64,000 nt of DNA from a virus, in IMG/VR virus record IMGVR_UViG_3300044910_000908, positions 17,068 through 81,067 of that record; one strand, 5' to 3'. Positions 55,598-63,114 of this stretch are shown here, piece after piece. The translations under genes and the position numbers were made by a program. Position 1 is the stretch's first letter. The number at the start of each line of letters is the position of its first letter. The notes under the pieces were generated by a model. That model did not search any database. It saw only the letters and a list, made by a program, of their open reading frames with translations, and was not told the origin of the DNA.

Positions 55598-56131
55598 TTA
55601 TTTCCATTGATGTTTTCTTTTAGATTGAGTTTTCCAGCTTTTATCATTATAACTATGTTTTTCTCTATCCCAGCTATCAGGTGGAATAGCTTTATTTCTG
55701 TATTTCACATTTAAATCTAAATCAATAATATCAATATCTTTAATAGCTTCTTTATTGCTTCTAAATGTTTTGATATTAATATAATGACCCCATGTTTTTT
55801 TCTTTCTACCATGGCGACGATTATGATGTTTTTTATTATCTTGTTTTTTACGTTCTTTCAAGAATTCCAAATATTGGATATCGATATATTCTTTAGGGAA
55901 CCAATTTCCATCTTCATCATGAACAGAATAATAAGTTCTATAAATGAAAGAATTTAATGGTTGTTCATGAGTTCTATAAATCCAATCCCAATCTTTAAAA
56001 TCATTTTTTATATAATAATAATTATATTGGAAATGTTTAAAAAATTGTTTCCAGTTTTCAAAATAATAAAATTTAATATGATTACTAACAGTATAATAAA
56101 CATAAATGCCATTTTGATTTTGAATTTTCAT
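55598..56131 (-). CDS. Basic, aromatic-rich protein, 177 aa
   Basis: Start at MKIQNQNGIYV behind GGAGACCCTTACA. Very basic and Tyr/Trp/Lys-rich (KKQDNKKHHNRRHGRKKKTW), probably nucleic acid binding. No family recognised. Confidence 0.6.
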   Translation of the reverse strand: MKIQNQNGIYVYYTVSNHIKFYYFENWKQFFKHFQYNYYYIKNDFKDWDWIYRTHEQPLNSFIYRTYYSVHDEDGNWFPKEYIDIQYLEFLKERKKQDNKKHHNRRHGRKKKTWGHYINIKTFRSNKEAIKDIDIIDLDLNVKYRNKAIPPDSWDREKHSYNDKSWKTQSKRKHQWK

Positions 56132-56209
56132 TGTAAGGGTCTCCATATTGTTAAGTAAAATTACCTAACGGAAACCTTCATTTTTTAGATGTAATATTTT
56201 TTTCATATT

Positions 56210-56386
56210 TTATTTAATTCCGAATTCTTCTTCAATCATTTTTCTATTATAAACAAATTTTCTATTTTCAGCAATATGCATTTTATCTCGATTTAATTCT
56301 AATTCTTCTTCATTATCAAAATTAAACGAAAACCAAGTTGTTGTATCATCTTCTTCTTTATTATCTGTTTTGTTTAATGCTATCAT
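56210..56386 (-). CDS. Small acidic protein, 58 aa
   Basis: MIALNKTDNKEEDD start behind AAGGAATTTATC; ends EEEFGIK. No motif. Confidence 0.6.
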   Translation of the reverse strand: MIALNKTDNKEEDDTTTWFSFNFDNEEELELNRDKMHIAENRKFVYNRKMIEEEFGIK

Positions 56387-56420
56387 GATAAATTCCTTAA
56401 TAATTTAAATTCTTAAATAA

Positions 56421-56448
56421 ATTTTATCACAAATTTTTAAAAAATAAA
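56421..56448 (-). promoter_or_regulatory. Weak early promoter
   Basis: TTTATT, 16-bp spacer ending TGA, TAAAAT reading leftward; two bases off the usual motif. Confidence 0.4.
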
Positions 56449-56458
56449 ATTATTAATG

Positions 56459-56815
56459 TTAAAACTGTTTGTTATTTAACGTTAAATTAGCAGCAATTAT
56501 TGCTAATTCTTGCGGAGAAATAGTTTCTGCCCAATGGATAAAATCTGCAAGTGAATGAATCCATAACAACCATCTATGGTTAATTTCATCTACTTGCGAT
56601 AAGGTTGGTGTTAATTGATGTCTAATTACATCACACCGCTTAAAGATACCATCTTCAGCAATTTCTCCTTCTGTATCTTCTGATAAAGCAATCCAATCGC
56701 CTCTTTTAAAATATTTAAATAATCCAGTAGATGTTTCAATTTCTTGACCAGATAACAATGCTTTCAAAACCATAGCCACTGTTGCAGGTGATGTTTCAGA
56801 TTGTTTATTCAACAT
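56459..56815 (-). CDS. Unknown protein, 118 aa
   Basis: VAMVLKALLSGQEIETSTGLFKYFKRGDWIALSEDTEG; then ISPQELAIIAANLTLNNKQF. Might be a small regulator, not recognised. RBS GGAGAAATGTT. Confidence 0.6.
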   Translation of the reverse strand: MLNKQSETSPATVAMVLKALLSGQEIETSTGLFKYFKRGDWIALSEDTEGEIAEDGIFKRCDVIRHQLTPTLSQVDEINHRWLLWIHSLADFIHWAETISPQELAIIAANLTLNNKQF

Positions 56816-56847
56816 AACATTTCTCCAATATTTTCAACATGGATAAT

Positions 56848-56876
56848 ATTATAAACAGTTTTTCTGCAAAAGTAAA
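56848..56876 (-). promoter_or_regulatory. Early promoter
   Basis: TTTACT, 17-bp spacer, TATAAT reading leftward. Confidence 0.75.
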
Positions 56877-56879
56877 TAA

Positions 56880-57080
56880 CTATTTAAAATAATCTGGAAC
56901 TTTATTTTCCTGTATTTCTTCATTACAAAATCTATAGATATCGTCATGAGAATTTGGATAAAAATTTCTAATCAATTTATCTTCTAAATGTTTAATAGCA
57001 TGGTTCCAAATAAATTTTGCTTGATGTTCTGAAACGGTAGAACCTTCTAAATATTTTGAATAAACTTCTTCAAATTTCAT
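56880..57080 (-). CDS. Small unknown protein, 66 aa
   Basis: Start at MKFEEVYSKYLEG behind GAGGATATTAGC. Contains AKFIWNHAIKHLEDKLIRNF. Helical, no family recognised. Overlaps the upstream gene by 4 bp. Confidence 0.6.
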   Translation of the reverse strand: MKFEEVYSKYLEGSTVSEHQAKFIWNHAIKHLEDKLIRNFYPNSHDDIYRFCNEEIQENKVPDYFK

Positions 57081-57298
57081 GCTAATATCCTCGTTTTTCC
57101 CAACCATTTTCTACCCGTTTTTTCATCAATCAAAATTTCAGTCTCTGTACCCACCAATTGTCTAGACTTACGGTCAAAAACCATCCCATACTGCACACTA
57201 TACTTCACACTCCTTGCATAACTCCTTGTCTCCGCTACTATCACCCACCCAACAACAATAATCAACAACCACATTACAATCATAATAACATCAATCAT
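57077..57298 (-). CDS. Single-pass membrane protein, 73 aa
   Basis: TM helix (VIMIVMWLLIIVVGWVIVAE) and a soluble C-terminus with SRQLVGTETEILIDEKTGRKWLG. Overlaps both neighbours. Confidence 0.6.
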   Translation of the reverse strand: MIDVIMIVMWLLIIVVGWVIVAETRSYARSVKYSVQYGMVFDRKSRQLVGTETEILIDEKTGRKWLGKTRILA

Positions 57299-57447
57299 AC
57301 AAATGCAGCAAATACGCCAAACATTTGGAAAATGCCTACTAAAATTTCAACAGAACCTTCACATCTATGTCCTTGATTATATCTAAAATTACCAATATAA
57401 ATTAACATAAATCCTAATAAAACTAATCCTAAAAATAAATAAAGCAT
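57295..57447 (-). CDS. Two-TM membrane peptide, 50 aa
   Basis: MLYLFLGLVLLGFMLIYIG, then NQGHRC, then VGIFQMFGVFAAFV. RBS GCGAGAAATTTTT (weak). Overlaps the next gene by 4 bp. Confidence 0.5.
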   Translation of the reverse strand: MLYLFLGLVLLGFMLIYIGNFRYNQGHRCEGSVEILVGIFQMFGVFAAFV

Positions 57448-57459
57448 AAAAATTTCTCG

Positions 57460-57729
57460 CTAGTCGTGATAATGGTGATGTCTATGATAATCGTGATGGT
57501 GGTCCCAATCTCTTCTTCTACGATGAGGTCTCGTATCTCTATATACATCATATCGTTCTACATAATGAGGAGTAGTATAATATGGTTGAGGAGTATATTG
57601 GAAATAAGCATAAGGATTTACAACAACAGGAGGTCGATAATAAGGATTACCAAAACCTAAATAAACATCAACATCTGCTAATAATGAAGGAGATATTGAC
57701 AATAGTAATAACATTAATATTTTTTTCAT
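57460..57729 (-). CDS. Secreted His- and Tyr-rich protein, 89 aa
   Basis: Signal peptide MKKILMLLLLSISPSLLA, then a Tyr/Pro-rich middle (PYYRPPVVVNPYAYFQYTP) and a C-terminal His/Arg/Asp tract (HHHDYHRHHHYHD). Metal binding in the periplasm is plausible. RBS AAGGATTTATAAA. Confidence 0.65.
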   Translation of the reverse strand: MKKILMLLLLSISPSLLADVDVYLGFGNPYYRPPVVVNPYAYFQYTPQPYYTTPHYVERYDVYRDTRPHRRRRDWDHHHDYHRHHHYHD

Positions 57730-57730
57730 T

Positions 57731-58318
57731 TTATAAATCCTTCAAAATTAATCGTAAGTGAGCTTTATCATTTCCATATGACCAAATCCTATCATCAAAA
57801 TCTGCATCATAAGAACCATGATGTAATTTAACAGATTTTTCAACAATTGTTTTATTTTTTAAATCAATAATATCAACAATAATATCAGTATCTTTACTTA
57901 AAGATGTCCATAATTTTCTTGCTCCAAAAAATTGTTCTAAATCGCCTAAAATATTAAATTTTAATTTTTTAACAAAATATCGATATAACTGTTTAGCAAT
58001 TCCTTTACCTTGTTGTGTATTAATAACTTGAATTAAATCAACATTTTTTAAATTATTTACATTAGGAAAATGTTCATCTGATAAATCACATTCAACAATA
58101 ATTTTATAGTTAGTATCTTCTTGTTCTTGAATAATTTTATAATGATTTTCCATTTGGATTAATTCAAAAACAAAATCTCCAACTTTAAAATCATCTAATT
58201 TTAAATATTTGTTTTGTTTAACAAAATTAGATAATATTCCTAATGATGATTGGGAAATATAATCTCCCTCTCGTGCTATAGACATTTCTGTTAAATTGAA
58301 GATTTCTTTAACAAGCAT
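57731..58318 (-). CDS. Unknown protein with the N-terminal tag ML[VL][KR]EIF, GNAT-like middle
   Basis: 195 aa. N-terminus MLVKEIFNLTEMS. Middle VINTQQGKGIAKQLYRYFVKKL has a weak acetyltransferase-like feel (Q-x-G-x-GIA-x-x-LY), but the fold is not certain. The downstream neighbour begins with a similar peptide. Such shared N-termini in T4-like phages mark proteins packaged into the capsid and cut by the prohead protease (inference). The RBS is weak. Confidence 0.5.
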   Translation of the reverse strand: MLVKEIFNLTEMSIAREGDYISQSSLGILSNFVKQNKYLKLDDFKVGDFVFELIQMENHYKIIQEQEDTNYKIIVECDLSDEHFPNVNNLKNVDLIQVINTQQGKGIAKQLYRYFVKKLKFNILGDLEQFFGARKLWTSLSKDTDIIVDIIDLKNKTIVEKSVKLHHGSYDADFDDRIWSYGNDKAHLRLILKDL

Positions 58319-59158
58319 TTATTTTAAAGCAGCAATCATTTCATTAACTTCTTTTAAATCTTCATCATAAAAACGTGACCAAACTTTAACTACTTTCATT
58401 GCATGTTTAGCAATCGCTTTAATTTCTTTAGCCCATTCTTTAATACCTTCTTTTAAGGTTGTTCTTAAAGCTGGAGATTTTTCTGTAATAGAAATTTTAG
58501 TATGTTCTTCAACTAATTGTTTTACTTGTTCTTCTAATTCAGGAACCATTTCAACTAACTTTTCTAAAATTGCGCTATAATCAACTTTTTCTGATTTAAC
58601 AGTAGTTTTTTTAGCTAATGTTAATGTTGCAGAAACAGTATCAACAATACGAGTTAATACTTCATCATCTGCATTAAACAATTCAACAACTTCTTCTTTA
58701 ATATTTTCATTCAATTCACCTTGAACTTTTTGCAATTGTTCAATACTTTTTTGTAATTTCTTATATTTAGAAATCAATTTAGTAAATTTACCACTTGTAT
58801 TACCAGTTAATGTCACAATGACTTTTTCAACTTGTCCTTTTGTTTTCTTTTCTTCATATTCTAACTCAGTTTTTCTGCTTTCAGAAATTGTTGCAGAATC
58901 AAAAAGCTTTTTAATTTTTTTTGCTTCAGGTAGCCAAGATTCCACATTAACTCTACCATCATATTTATAAAACTCATTATTCAACGGAGTTATAATTTCT
59001 TGTTGAAATTTTCTATAATAAGGATTGTTCTTATTCTTTTTAACTTCATTATAAATCAATGTCATTTCTGATTGTGGATTCTTTTTTACCCACTCTGACA
59101 TCGTCATGTTTTTTGATAACTTTCTTGTTTGTGATGGAAAAATTTCACGTAATAACAT
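58319..59158 (-). CDS. Helical protein with the N-terminal tag MLLREIF, 279 aa
   Basis: Start at MLLREIFPSQTRKLSKNMT behind TTTGGAGTATAATAAA. Highly charged, coiled coil at about 120-170 (SKYKKLQKSIEQLQKVQGELNE) and again to the C-terminus. The N-terminal peptide resembles that of the downstream 195-aa protein. Could be an internal head protein. Confidence 0.55.
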   Translation of the reverse strand: MLLREIFPSQTRKLSKNMTMSEWVKKNPQSEMTLIYNEVKKNKNNPYYRKFQQEIITPLNNEFYKYDGRVNVESWLPEAKKIKKLFDSATISESRKTELEYEEKKTKGQVEKVIVTLTGNTSGKFTKLISKYKKLQKSIEQLQKVQGELNENIKEEVVELFNADDEVLTRIVDTVSATLTLAKKTTVKSEKVDYSAILEKLVEMVPELEEQVKQLVEEHTKISITEKSPALRTTLKEGIKEWAKEIKAIAKHAMKVVKVWSRFYDEDLKEVNEMIAALK

Positions 59159-59197
59159 TTTATTATACTCCAAATACTATTTAAATAATTATTTATT

Positions 59198-59431
59198 CTA
59201 TTCAGAGATAATTAATGGTTTTTTATCACACTCTTCTTGCCAAACTTTAAAATACTCTCCTCGTCCTGGAACTAAAAAAGAACATTCTTTTAAACCTTTT
59301 TCATATCTAAACATATCATAATCATAATCTTGTTTAATCCATAAACCTACAAATATTGCTATTATAAAAACAATAATTATTATTGTTTTTTCAGTTGGAC
59401 CTAATTTATTAAAATCATTACTATTTGACAT
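59198..59431 (-). CDS. Single-pass membrane protein related to 50108-50293, 77 aa
   Basis: TM helix (TIIIIVFIIAIFVGLWI), then GLKECSFLVPGRGEYFKVWQEEC. Shares the GL-x-x-C...VWQ-x-EC tail with the 61-aa protein at 50108-50293, so the two are paralogues. RBS TATGGGAGAAATAA. Confidence 0.6.
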   Translation of the reverse strand: MSNSNDFNKLGPTEKTIIIIVFIIAIFVGLWIKQDYDYDMFRYEKGLKECSFLVPGRGEYFKVWQEECDKKPLIISE

Positions 59432-59905
59432 TTATTTCTCCCATAAGTTTTTCCACCATTGATTAGTTTCAACATTTAAAGTTGCTTGATGTTGTATTTG
59501 AAAATCAAACCAAAAATCTTTAATTCTACAACAATCTTCTAATGATAATCTATTATGATCTATCATATCATGAAATAACCAACAATGTTTAAATACATTT
59601 AATTCTTCAGGATTTATACCAATCTCATTATGAATACATTCTCCACCAATATATCCTAAACCATTTGAAAGATATTGTGTTGAACAATACAAAATAATAT
59701 CATCTTCTTTATGTTCTTCTACATCATTCTCGTTAATTAATCCATAAATTTTTACAGATAATTCAAAATCATCCAAAGGATTATCATTATCATTTAATTG
59801 ATTTAATAATTGTGATTTATAAAATTCAAAAACTTTAACAATAGTTTGTTCTATTTTTATTAATCTTTCGTTTAAAGTTTCTAAATACTTATAATCAATT
59901 GTCAT
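59432..59905 (-). CDS. Unknown protein, 157 aa
   Basis: Helical, acidic; HKEDDIILYCSTQYL and FKHCWLFHDMIDHN. RBS TTAGGTTAAAAA. It overlaps the RNA ligase gene by 11 bp, so it may be functionally linked. Confidence 0.6.
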   Translation of the reverse strand: MTIDYKYLETLNERLIKIEQTIVKVFEFYKSQLLNQLNDNDNPLDDFELSVKIYGLINENDVEEHKEDDIILYCSTQYLSNGLGYIGGECIHNEIGINPEELNVFKHCWLFHDMIDHNRLSLEDCCRIKDFWFDFQIQHQATLNVETNQWWKNLWEK

Positions 59906-60533
59906 TTTTTAACCTATTAGGTATTATTGGTTTATTCATCCAATGATCGTCTGTGACAACGTGGTTCTTTCTAACATATTTGGCAACACTATGTTTAAAT
60001 GCTGATATATGAAAAATATCTTTTAATCTAATTACAAATCCTTCTTGTTTTTCAAAATTCATTGTATTAATTAATTCATTTATAATATCTTCATTATACA
60101 TTCCATCATATAATACTGGAACTGTTGTTAATCCTAAGTTTCTACATTCTTCAACAGTATCATCCCAATGACAACATAAATCATTAGAATACGTTGAAAA
60201 TACTTCAAAATAAGAAGTTAAATTATCGTAAGGAATACTGTGTTGAGCATAAAGATTTTCACCACAAAATCTTAAACTTTCATGAACTTGATATGCAATT
60301 AAAGGAACAACATTGCCTTTAATCCAATTTCGAGAAGGATGATTATTACTATCAATAGAACGAGCGTGAAGATAACCATCAGCATAAATCGTGGTATTTT
60401 CGCCATCTCGTTTTTCAGAAATGATAATATGTTTATTTTTAAAATGGTCCATATTCCTCAGAACTTTATCATCTGATGTAGCACCAGGTGATTGAGGAAT
60501 ATGGAATGTTCTTTGATATTTAATTCTGTCCAT
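59895..60533 (-). CDS. RNA ligase, Rnl2/Rnl5-like
   Basis: 212 aa. RTFHIPQSPGATSDD at the N-terminus, motif I K41-RDGE (SEKRDGENTTIY), motif III-type GENLYAQHS (91-99) and YFEVFS (108-113), motif IV EGFVIR (164-169), motif V KYVRKN (185-190). All nucleotidyltransferase motifs are present. It joins RNA ends via AMP transfer. Together with the HD-Pnk at 26200-27297 it makes a complete RNA heal-and-seal set. It overlaps the next gene's region and is followed by a 157-aa partner. Confidence 0.88.
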   Translation of the reverse strand: MDRIKYQRTFHIPQSPGATSDDKVLRNMDHFKNKHIIISEKRDGENTTIYADGYLHARSIDSNNHPSRNWIKGNVVPLIAYQVHESLRFCGENLYAQHSIPYDNLTSYFEVFSTYSNDLCCHWDDTVEECRNLGLTTVPVLYDGMYNEDIINELINTMNFEKQEGFVIRLKDIFHISAFKHSVAKYVRKNHVVTDDHWMNKPIIPNRLKNDN

Positions 60534-60982
60534 TACAAACTTTTCAACAAATTTTCAGGTTTAACCATTTCTTTATTGATATAAAAATGGCCGTGGGAAA
60601 ATACAACTTTTTTATCATTTACTTCAAGCATAATTCCACGATTTTTAAAAGGAATATGCTTTGTATTCAAGACATCTTTCAAAGATTTCAAATCAGTGAA
60701 TGATAATTTTTTAGAAGAATCACCTCTTCTTTTACCAGAAGAAACTTCTTCATGTTCTCCATTTTTACGCATTTCTTTTAATTCTTTATTAAGAGCAATT
60801 AATTTTTCATCCATCGCTCTATGGGTTTCTTTAACAAGTTTATAAGTTGAAATTGCTACTTCATCATTTGGATTATCTTTTTTATATGCTCTAGCAACTT
60901 CTAATTCTTTATTAACAACTAGTTTTTGTTTAGCAAATTCTGCTTTTGCTGCCAATTTTTCTTTGTATGTTTGAGTTTTCAT
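60533..60982 (-). CDS. Basic coiled-coil protein, 149 aa
   Basis: Start at MKTQTYKEKLAAKA behind GGAGAATTAAG. Coiled coil (about 5-80, LAAKAEFAKQKLVVNKELE) with a basic linker (SSGKRRGDSSKK) and a C-terminal beta-rich domain (RGIMLEVNDKKVVFSHGHFYI). Possibly nucleic acid binding. It abuts the RNA ligase gene by 1 bp. Confidence 0.6.
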   Translation of the reverse strand: MKTQTYKEKLAAKAEFAKQKLVVNKELEVARAYKKDNPNDEVAISTYKLVKETHRAMDEKLIALNKELKEMRKNGEHEEVSSGKRRGDSSKKLSFTDLKSLKDVLNTKHIPFKNRGIMLEVNDKKVVFSHGHFYINKEMVKPENLLKSL

Positions 60983-61044
60983 CTTAATTCTCCAATTCAT
61001 CTTTTTGAGGGGTTTTTAATTCAGTATTTTCTGAACTTGGATAT

Positions 61045-61072
61045 ATAATATACTATCTATCGGAAAAGTAAA
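61045..61072 (-). promoter_or_regulatory. Early promoter, RNA ligase unit
   Basis: TTTACT, 16-bp spacer, TATTAT reading leftward. Confidence 0.6.
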
Positions 61073-61110
61073 CAATTATTTTCAAAAAAGTGTTAATTAC
61101 TTAACAAAAT

Positions 61111-61184
61111 TGGAGCAGATTGTGAGAATCAAACTCACTTCTCTTGGGCGGAAACCAAGGGCACAATCAATATACCAAATCTGC
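61111..61184 (-). tRNA. tRNA-Gly(UCC)
   Basis: 74 nt with encoded CCA: acceptor GCAGATT / AATCTGC, U73; anticodon stem CTTGG / CCAAG, loop TTTCCGC with anticodon TCC; T arm GTGAG TTTGATT CTCAC. D loop is short (ATTGATT) and lacks the usual GG, a small oddity. No insertion here. Confidence 0.85.
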
Positions 61185-61215
61185 ATATTTAAAATTAATT
61201 GTAGCATATTTTTAC

Positions 61216-61223
61216 TATTTATA
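61216..61223 (-). promoter_or_regulatory. Late promoter TATAAATA between the tRNA half and tRNA-Gly
   Basis: Exact element on the minus strand, 31 bp upstream of tRNA-Gly and abutting the tRNA 5'-half. Confidence 0.5.
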
Positions 61224-61261
61224 AATGAATCTCGGCGCTCTACCAATTGAGCTACACCTGC
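61224..61261 (-). pseudogene. 5' half of a tRNA, ending in the anticodon loop
   Basis: GCAGGTG (acceptor), TA, D arm GCTC AATTGGTA GAGC, G, anticodon stem 5' side CCGAG, then loop ATTCATT (CAT would be a Met-type anticodon). No 3' side follows: the next bases are the late promoter. No matching 3' half (needing CTCGG and CACCTGC) was found in the window. May be a broken tRNA or one half of a split tRNA. Confidence 0.6.
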
Positions 61262-61265
61262 ATTA

Positions 61266-61535
61266 TTATTTTAAAGTTAATTCATATCCTCTAATATAAC
61301 TTTTAATTTTTCTTTCACGCCATTCTAATAAAACATAAGGTAAATCAAAATACTCATTGTTTTGATTATTTATAACAATAATTCTACCATACCAATATTT
61401 ATTAGTAAATAATCTTGTTATTTTCCAAATAGCAATATCAAATAATGCATTCATTATTCCCATTAACGTCCAAATTAAACATGGAATTGCTATTAAACAA
61501 GTTAAAAACCAATAATACAGTTTCAGATATTTCAT
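61266..61535 (-). CDS. Membrane protein, 89 aa
   Basis: TM segment LTCLIAIPCLIWTLMGIMNALF (about 12-33) and a soluble C-terminus with DLPYVLLEWRERKIKSYIRGYELTL. The RBS is weak (AAGTAAATTAATA). Confidence 0.55.
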   Translation of the reverse strand: MKYLKLYYWFLTCLIAIPCLIWTLMGIMNALFDIAIWKITRLFTNKYWYGRIIVINNQNNEYFDLPYVLLEWRERKIKSYIRGYELTLK

Positions 61536-61537
61536 TA

Positions 61538-61750
61538 TTAATTTACTTGGTATAATCTAATAGCAGTAGTTTTTGAGGCACTAATACCTGCACTATCAAA
61601 TACTGATACAACTTGTTTTTCGTGTGTAATAATCGAAGTATAAGCTTCATTTGCTTCTGCATAAGAATCAAATTCTACAACATCTTGCGCAACAGAAGTA
61701 TGACCAGTTTCAGATACAGCAACAGTTTTTACTAAAATTTTATGTTTCAT
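61538..61750 (-). CDS. Small unknown protein, 70 aa
   Basis: MKHKILVKTVAVSETGHTSVAQDVVEFDSYAEANEA; beta-rich with a middle helix, resembling small phage proteins of unknown function. RBS AGGAAGAAGAA. Confidence 0.6.
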   Translation of the reverse strand: MKHKILVKTVAVSETGHTSVAQDVVEFDSYAEANEAYTSIITHEKQVVSVFDSAGISASKTTAIRLYQVN

Positions 61751-61811
61751 TTCTTCTTCCTCATTATGTTTTTTGAATATGTGTTAATTATAAAGAACTA
61801 GTTATCAAAAT

Positions 61812-62162
61812 TTATAGAAATTTGGCTATATCAAGCTCAATCATAATTTCATACTCATACCATCTATGACGAGAAAAATTATGTTCTTTAAACTCTTTAA
61901 AATGATTAATGACTTTAGGACTATATTTCAACTCCTCTAACTTAACCAAAAGCGCATCAAGATATGTGATGATATTATTCTTAGCCCAAGAACTCAATAT
62001 CTCTCGTTGAGATTTTTGAACCTCTTCTTCAATAGTAAAATCAGAATTATAAATCCCTTCAGGAGTAATAATACCAGCTTTTACTAGAAGTCGTCTTTTA
62101 TCTTCAACTGTTAATTTATTTATTTGCTCAATAATCAAATCTATTTTGTTATCATCAATCAT
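61812..62162 (-). CDS. Unknown protein, 116 aa
   Basis: Start at MIDDNKIDLIIEQI behind AGGAAATAAT, just downstream of the tRNA at 62181. Helical, contains KLTVEDKRRLLVKAGIITPEG. No family recognised. Confidence 0.6.
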   Translation of the reverse strand: MIDDNKIDLIIEQINKLTVEDKRRLLVKAGIITPEGIYNSDFTIEEEVQKSQREILSSWAKNNIITYLDALLVKLEELKYSPKVINHFKEFKEHNFSRHRWYEYEIMIELDIAKFL

Positions 62163-62180
62163 ATTATTTCCTATCAAAAA

Positions 62181-62257
62181 TGGTACTACCGGTCAGAGTC
62201 GAACTGACACTGTCTGGAATCTAAATCCAGTGCCTCTGCCAATTGGGCTACGGTAGC
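62181..62257 (-). tRNA. tRNA with anticodon UAG (Leu-type) but class I body
   Basis: 77 nt with encoded CCA: acceptor GCTACCG / CGGTAGT, A73, D arm GCCC AATTGGCA GAGGC, anticodon stem CTGGA / TCCAG with loop TTTAGAT (TAG), variable loop ACAGT, T arm GTCAG TTCGACT CTGAC. Bacterial tRNA-Leu normally has a long variable arm, so a short-variable-arm body with this anticodon is odd. Confidence 0.8.
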
Positions 62258-62260
62258 ATT

Positions 62261-62509
62261 TTAATCTTCAATTTCTATTAAATCTAATTCCCAATTTTCA
62301 TAGGAACTTCCATCTGCATTCCAAACATATTCCCAATCTTCAGCATAAAAACAAGATTCTAAACAAACATCTTGAAAAGAAACATTTATCCAATGCCCAT
62401 TTCTCATTCTAACTTTTACAGGTTGTTTAGAATTTAATATTCTATTCAAAAGTGTATATGTAAAAAAACTAAATTCGTTTTTATCTCTCAACAATTTTTC
62501 ATTTAACAT
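62261..62509 (-). CDS. Unknown protein, 82 aa
   Basis: Beta-rich (WINVSFQDVCLESCFYAEDWEYVW) with a C-x-x-x-C pair and an acidic end. RBS AAGGATTCTATAAT. Confidence 0.6.
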   Translation of the reverse strand: MLNEKLLRDKNEFSFFTYTLLNRILNSKQPVKVRMRNGHWINVSFQDVCLESCFYAEDWEYVWNADGSSYENWELDLIEIED

Positions 62510-62679
62510 ATTATAGAATCCTTAAATTCTTCATATAGATAATTGTCTTCAATAGCTTCAATTAATGTATGACCATTACAAATAATTCTATCACCTTGAC
62601 AATTATTCATAATAAATTCTGAATATTCTTCATAATATTCATCATTATCAAACTTTGTTTCAAATTCTTCTGTTGTCAT
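62503..62679 (-). CDS. Small acidic protein, 58 aa
   Basis: MTTEEFETKFDNDEYYEEYSEF start behind AGGACAATTTAAT; overlaps the next gene by 7 bp. Contains HTLIEAIEDNYLYEEF. Confidence 0.55.
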   Translation of the reverse strand: MTTEEFETKFDNDEYYEEYSEFIMNNCQGDRIICNGHTLIEAIEDNYLYEEFKDSIIC

Positions 62680-62690
62680 ATTAAATTGTC

Positions 62691-62912
62691 CTATTGAACT
62701 ATTTCACATTCACCATGAACTTCAACAAATTTATCTATGATGGTCGTTAATTCAGGACTGAATCCATAATCTTTGCCCATACCAATATACAACTCTTTGT
62801 ATTTAGCTTCATAAAATGGAACAAATCGATCTTTTTCCATTATTGTAATAGATTCATTATATCCATAACCTATCTCTTCTGCAAAAACTGCTAAATCACC
62901 AATGTCATACAT
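62691..62912 (-). CDS. Small unknown protein, 73 aa
   Basis: MYDIGDLAVFAEEIGYGYNESITIMEKDR; beta-rich, acidic. RBS AGGAGTTAAATAA. Confidence 0.6.
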   Translation of the reverse strand: MYDIGDLAVFAEEIGYGYNESITIMEKDRFVPFYEAKYKELYIGMGKDYGFSPELTTIIDKFVEVHGECEIVQ

Positions 62913-62936
62913 TTATTTAACTCCTATATTTGTTTA

Positions 62937-63092
62937 TTAAAATTTTGGAAATATTAACAATTCATGAGGTATTGTTAATAATATTGTTATTATATTAATA
63001 ACTGTAAATATTATTCTGCTTGATTGGGACATTGAAGACATAGATACTCCTATCAAACTTATGAATCCCCACCAAAATAAAACATTTCCCAT
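62937..63092 (-). CDS. Small two-TM membrane protein, 51 aa
   Basis: Start at MGNVLFWWGFISLIG behind AGGAAAACAGAAA; second hydrophobic segment IIFTVINIITILLTI. A longer upstream frame would overlap the previous gene. Confidence 0.55.
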   Translation of the reverse strand: MGNVLFWWGFISLIGVSMSSMSQSSRIIFTVINIITILLTIPHELLIFPKF

Positions 63093-63114
63093 TTTCTGTT
63101 TTCCTAAATTTATT

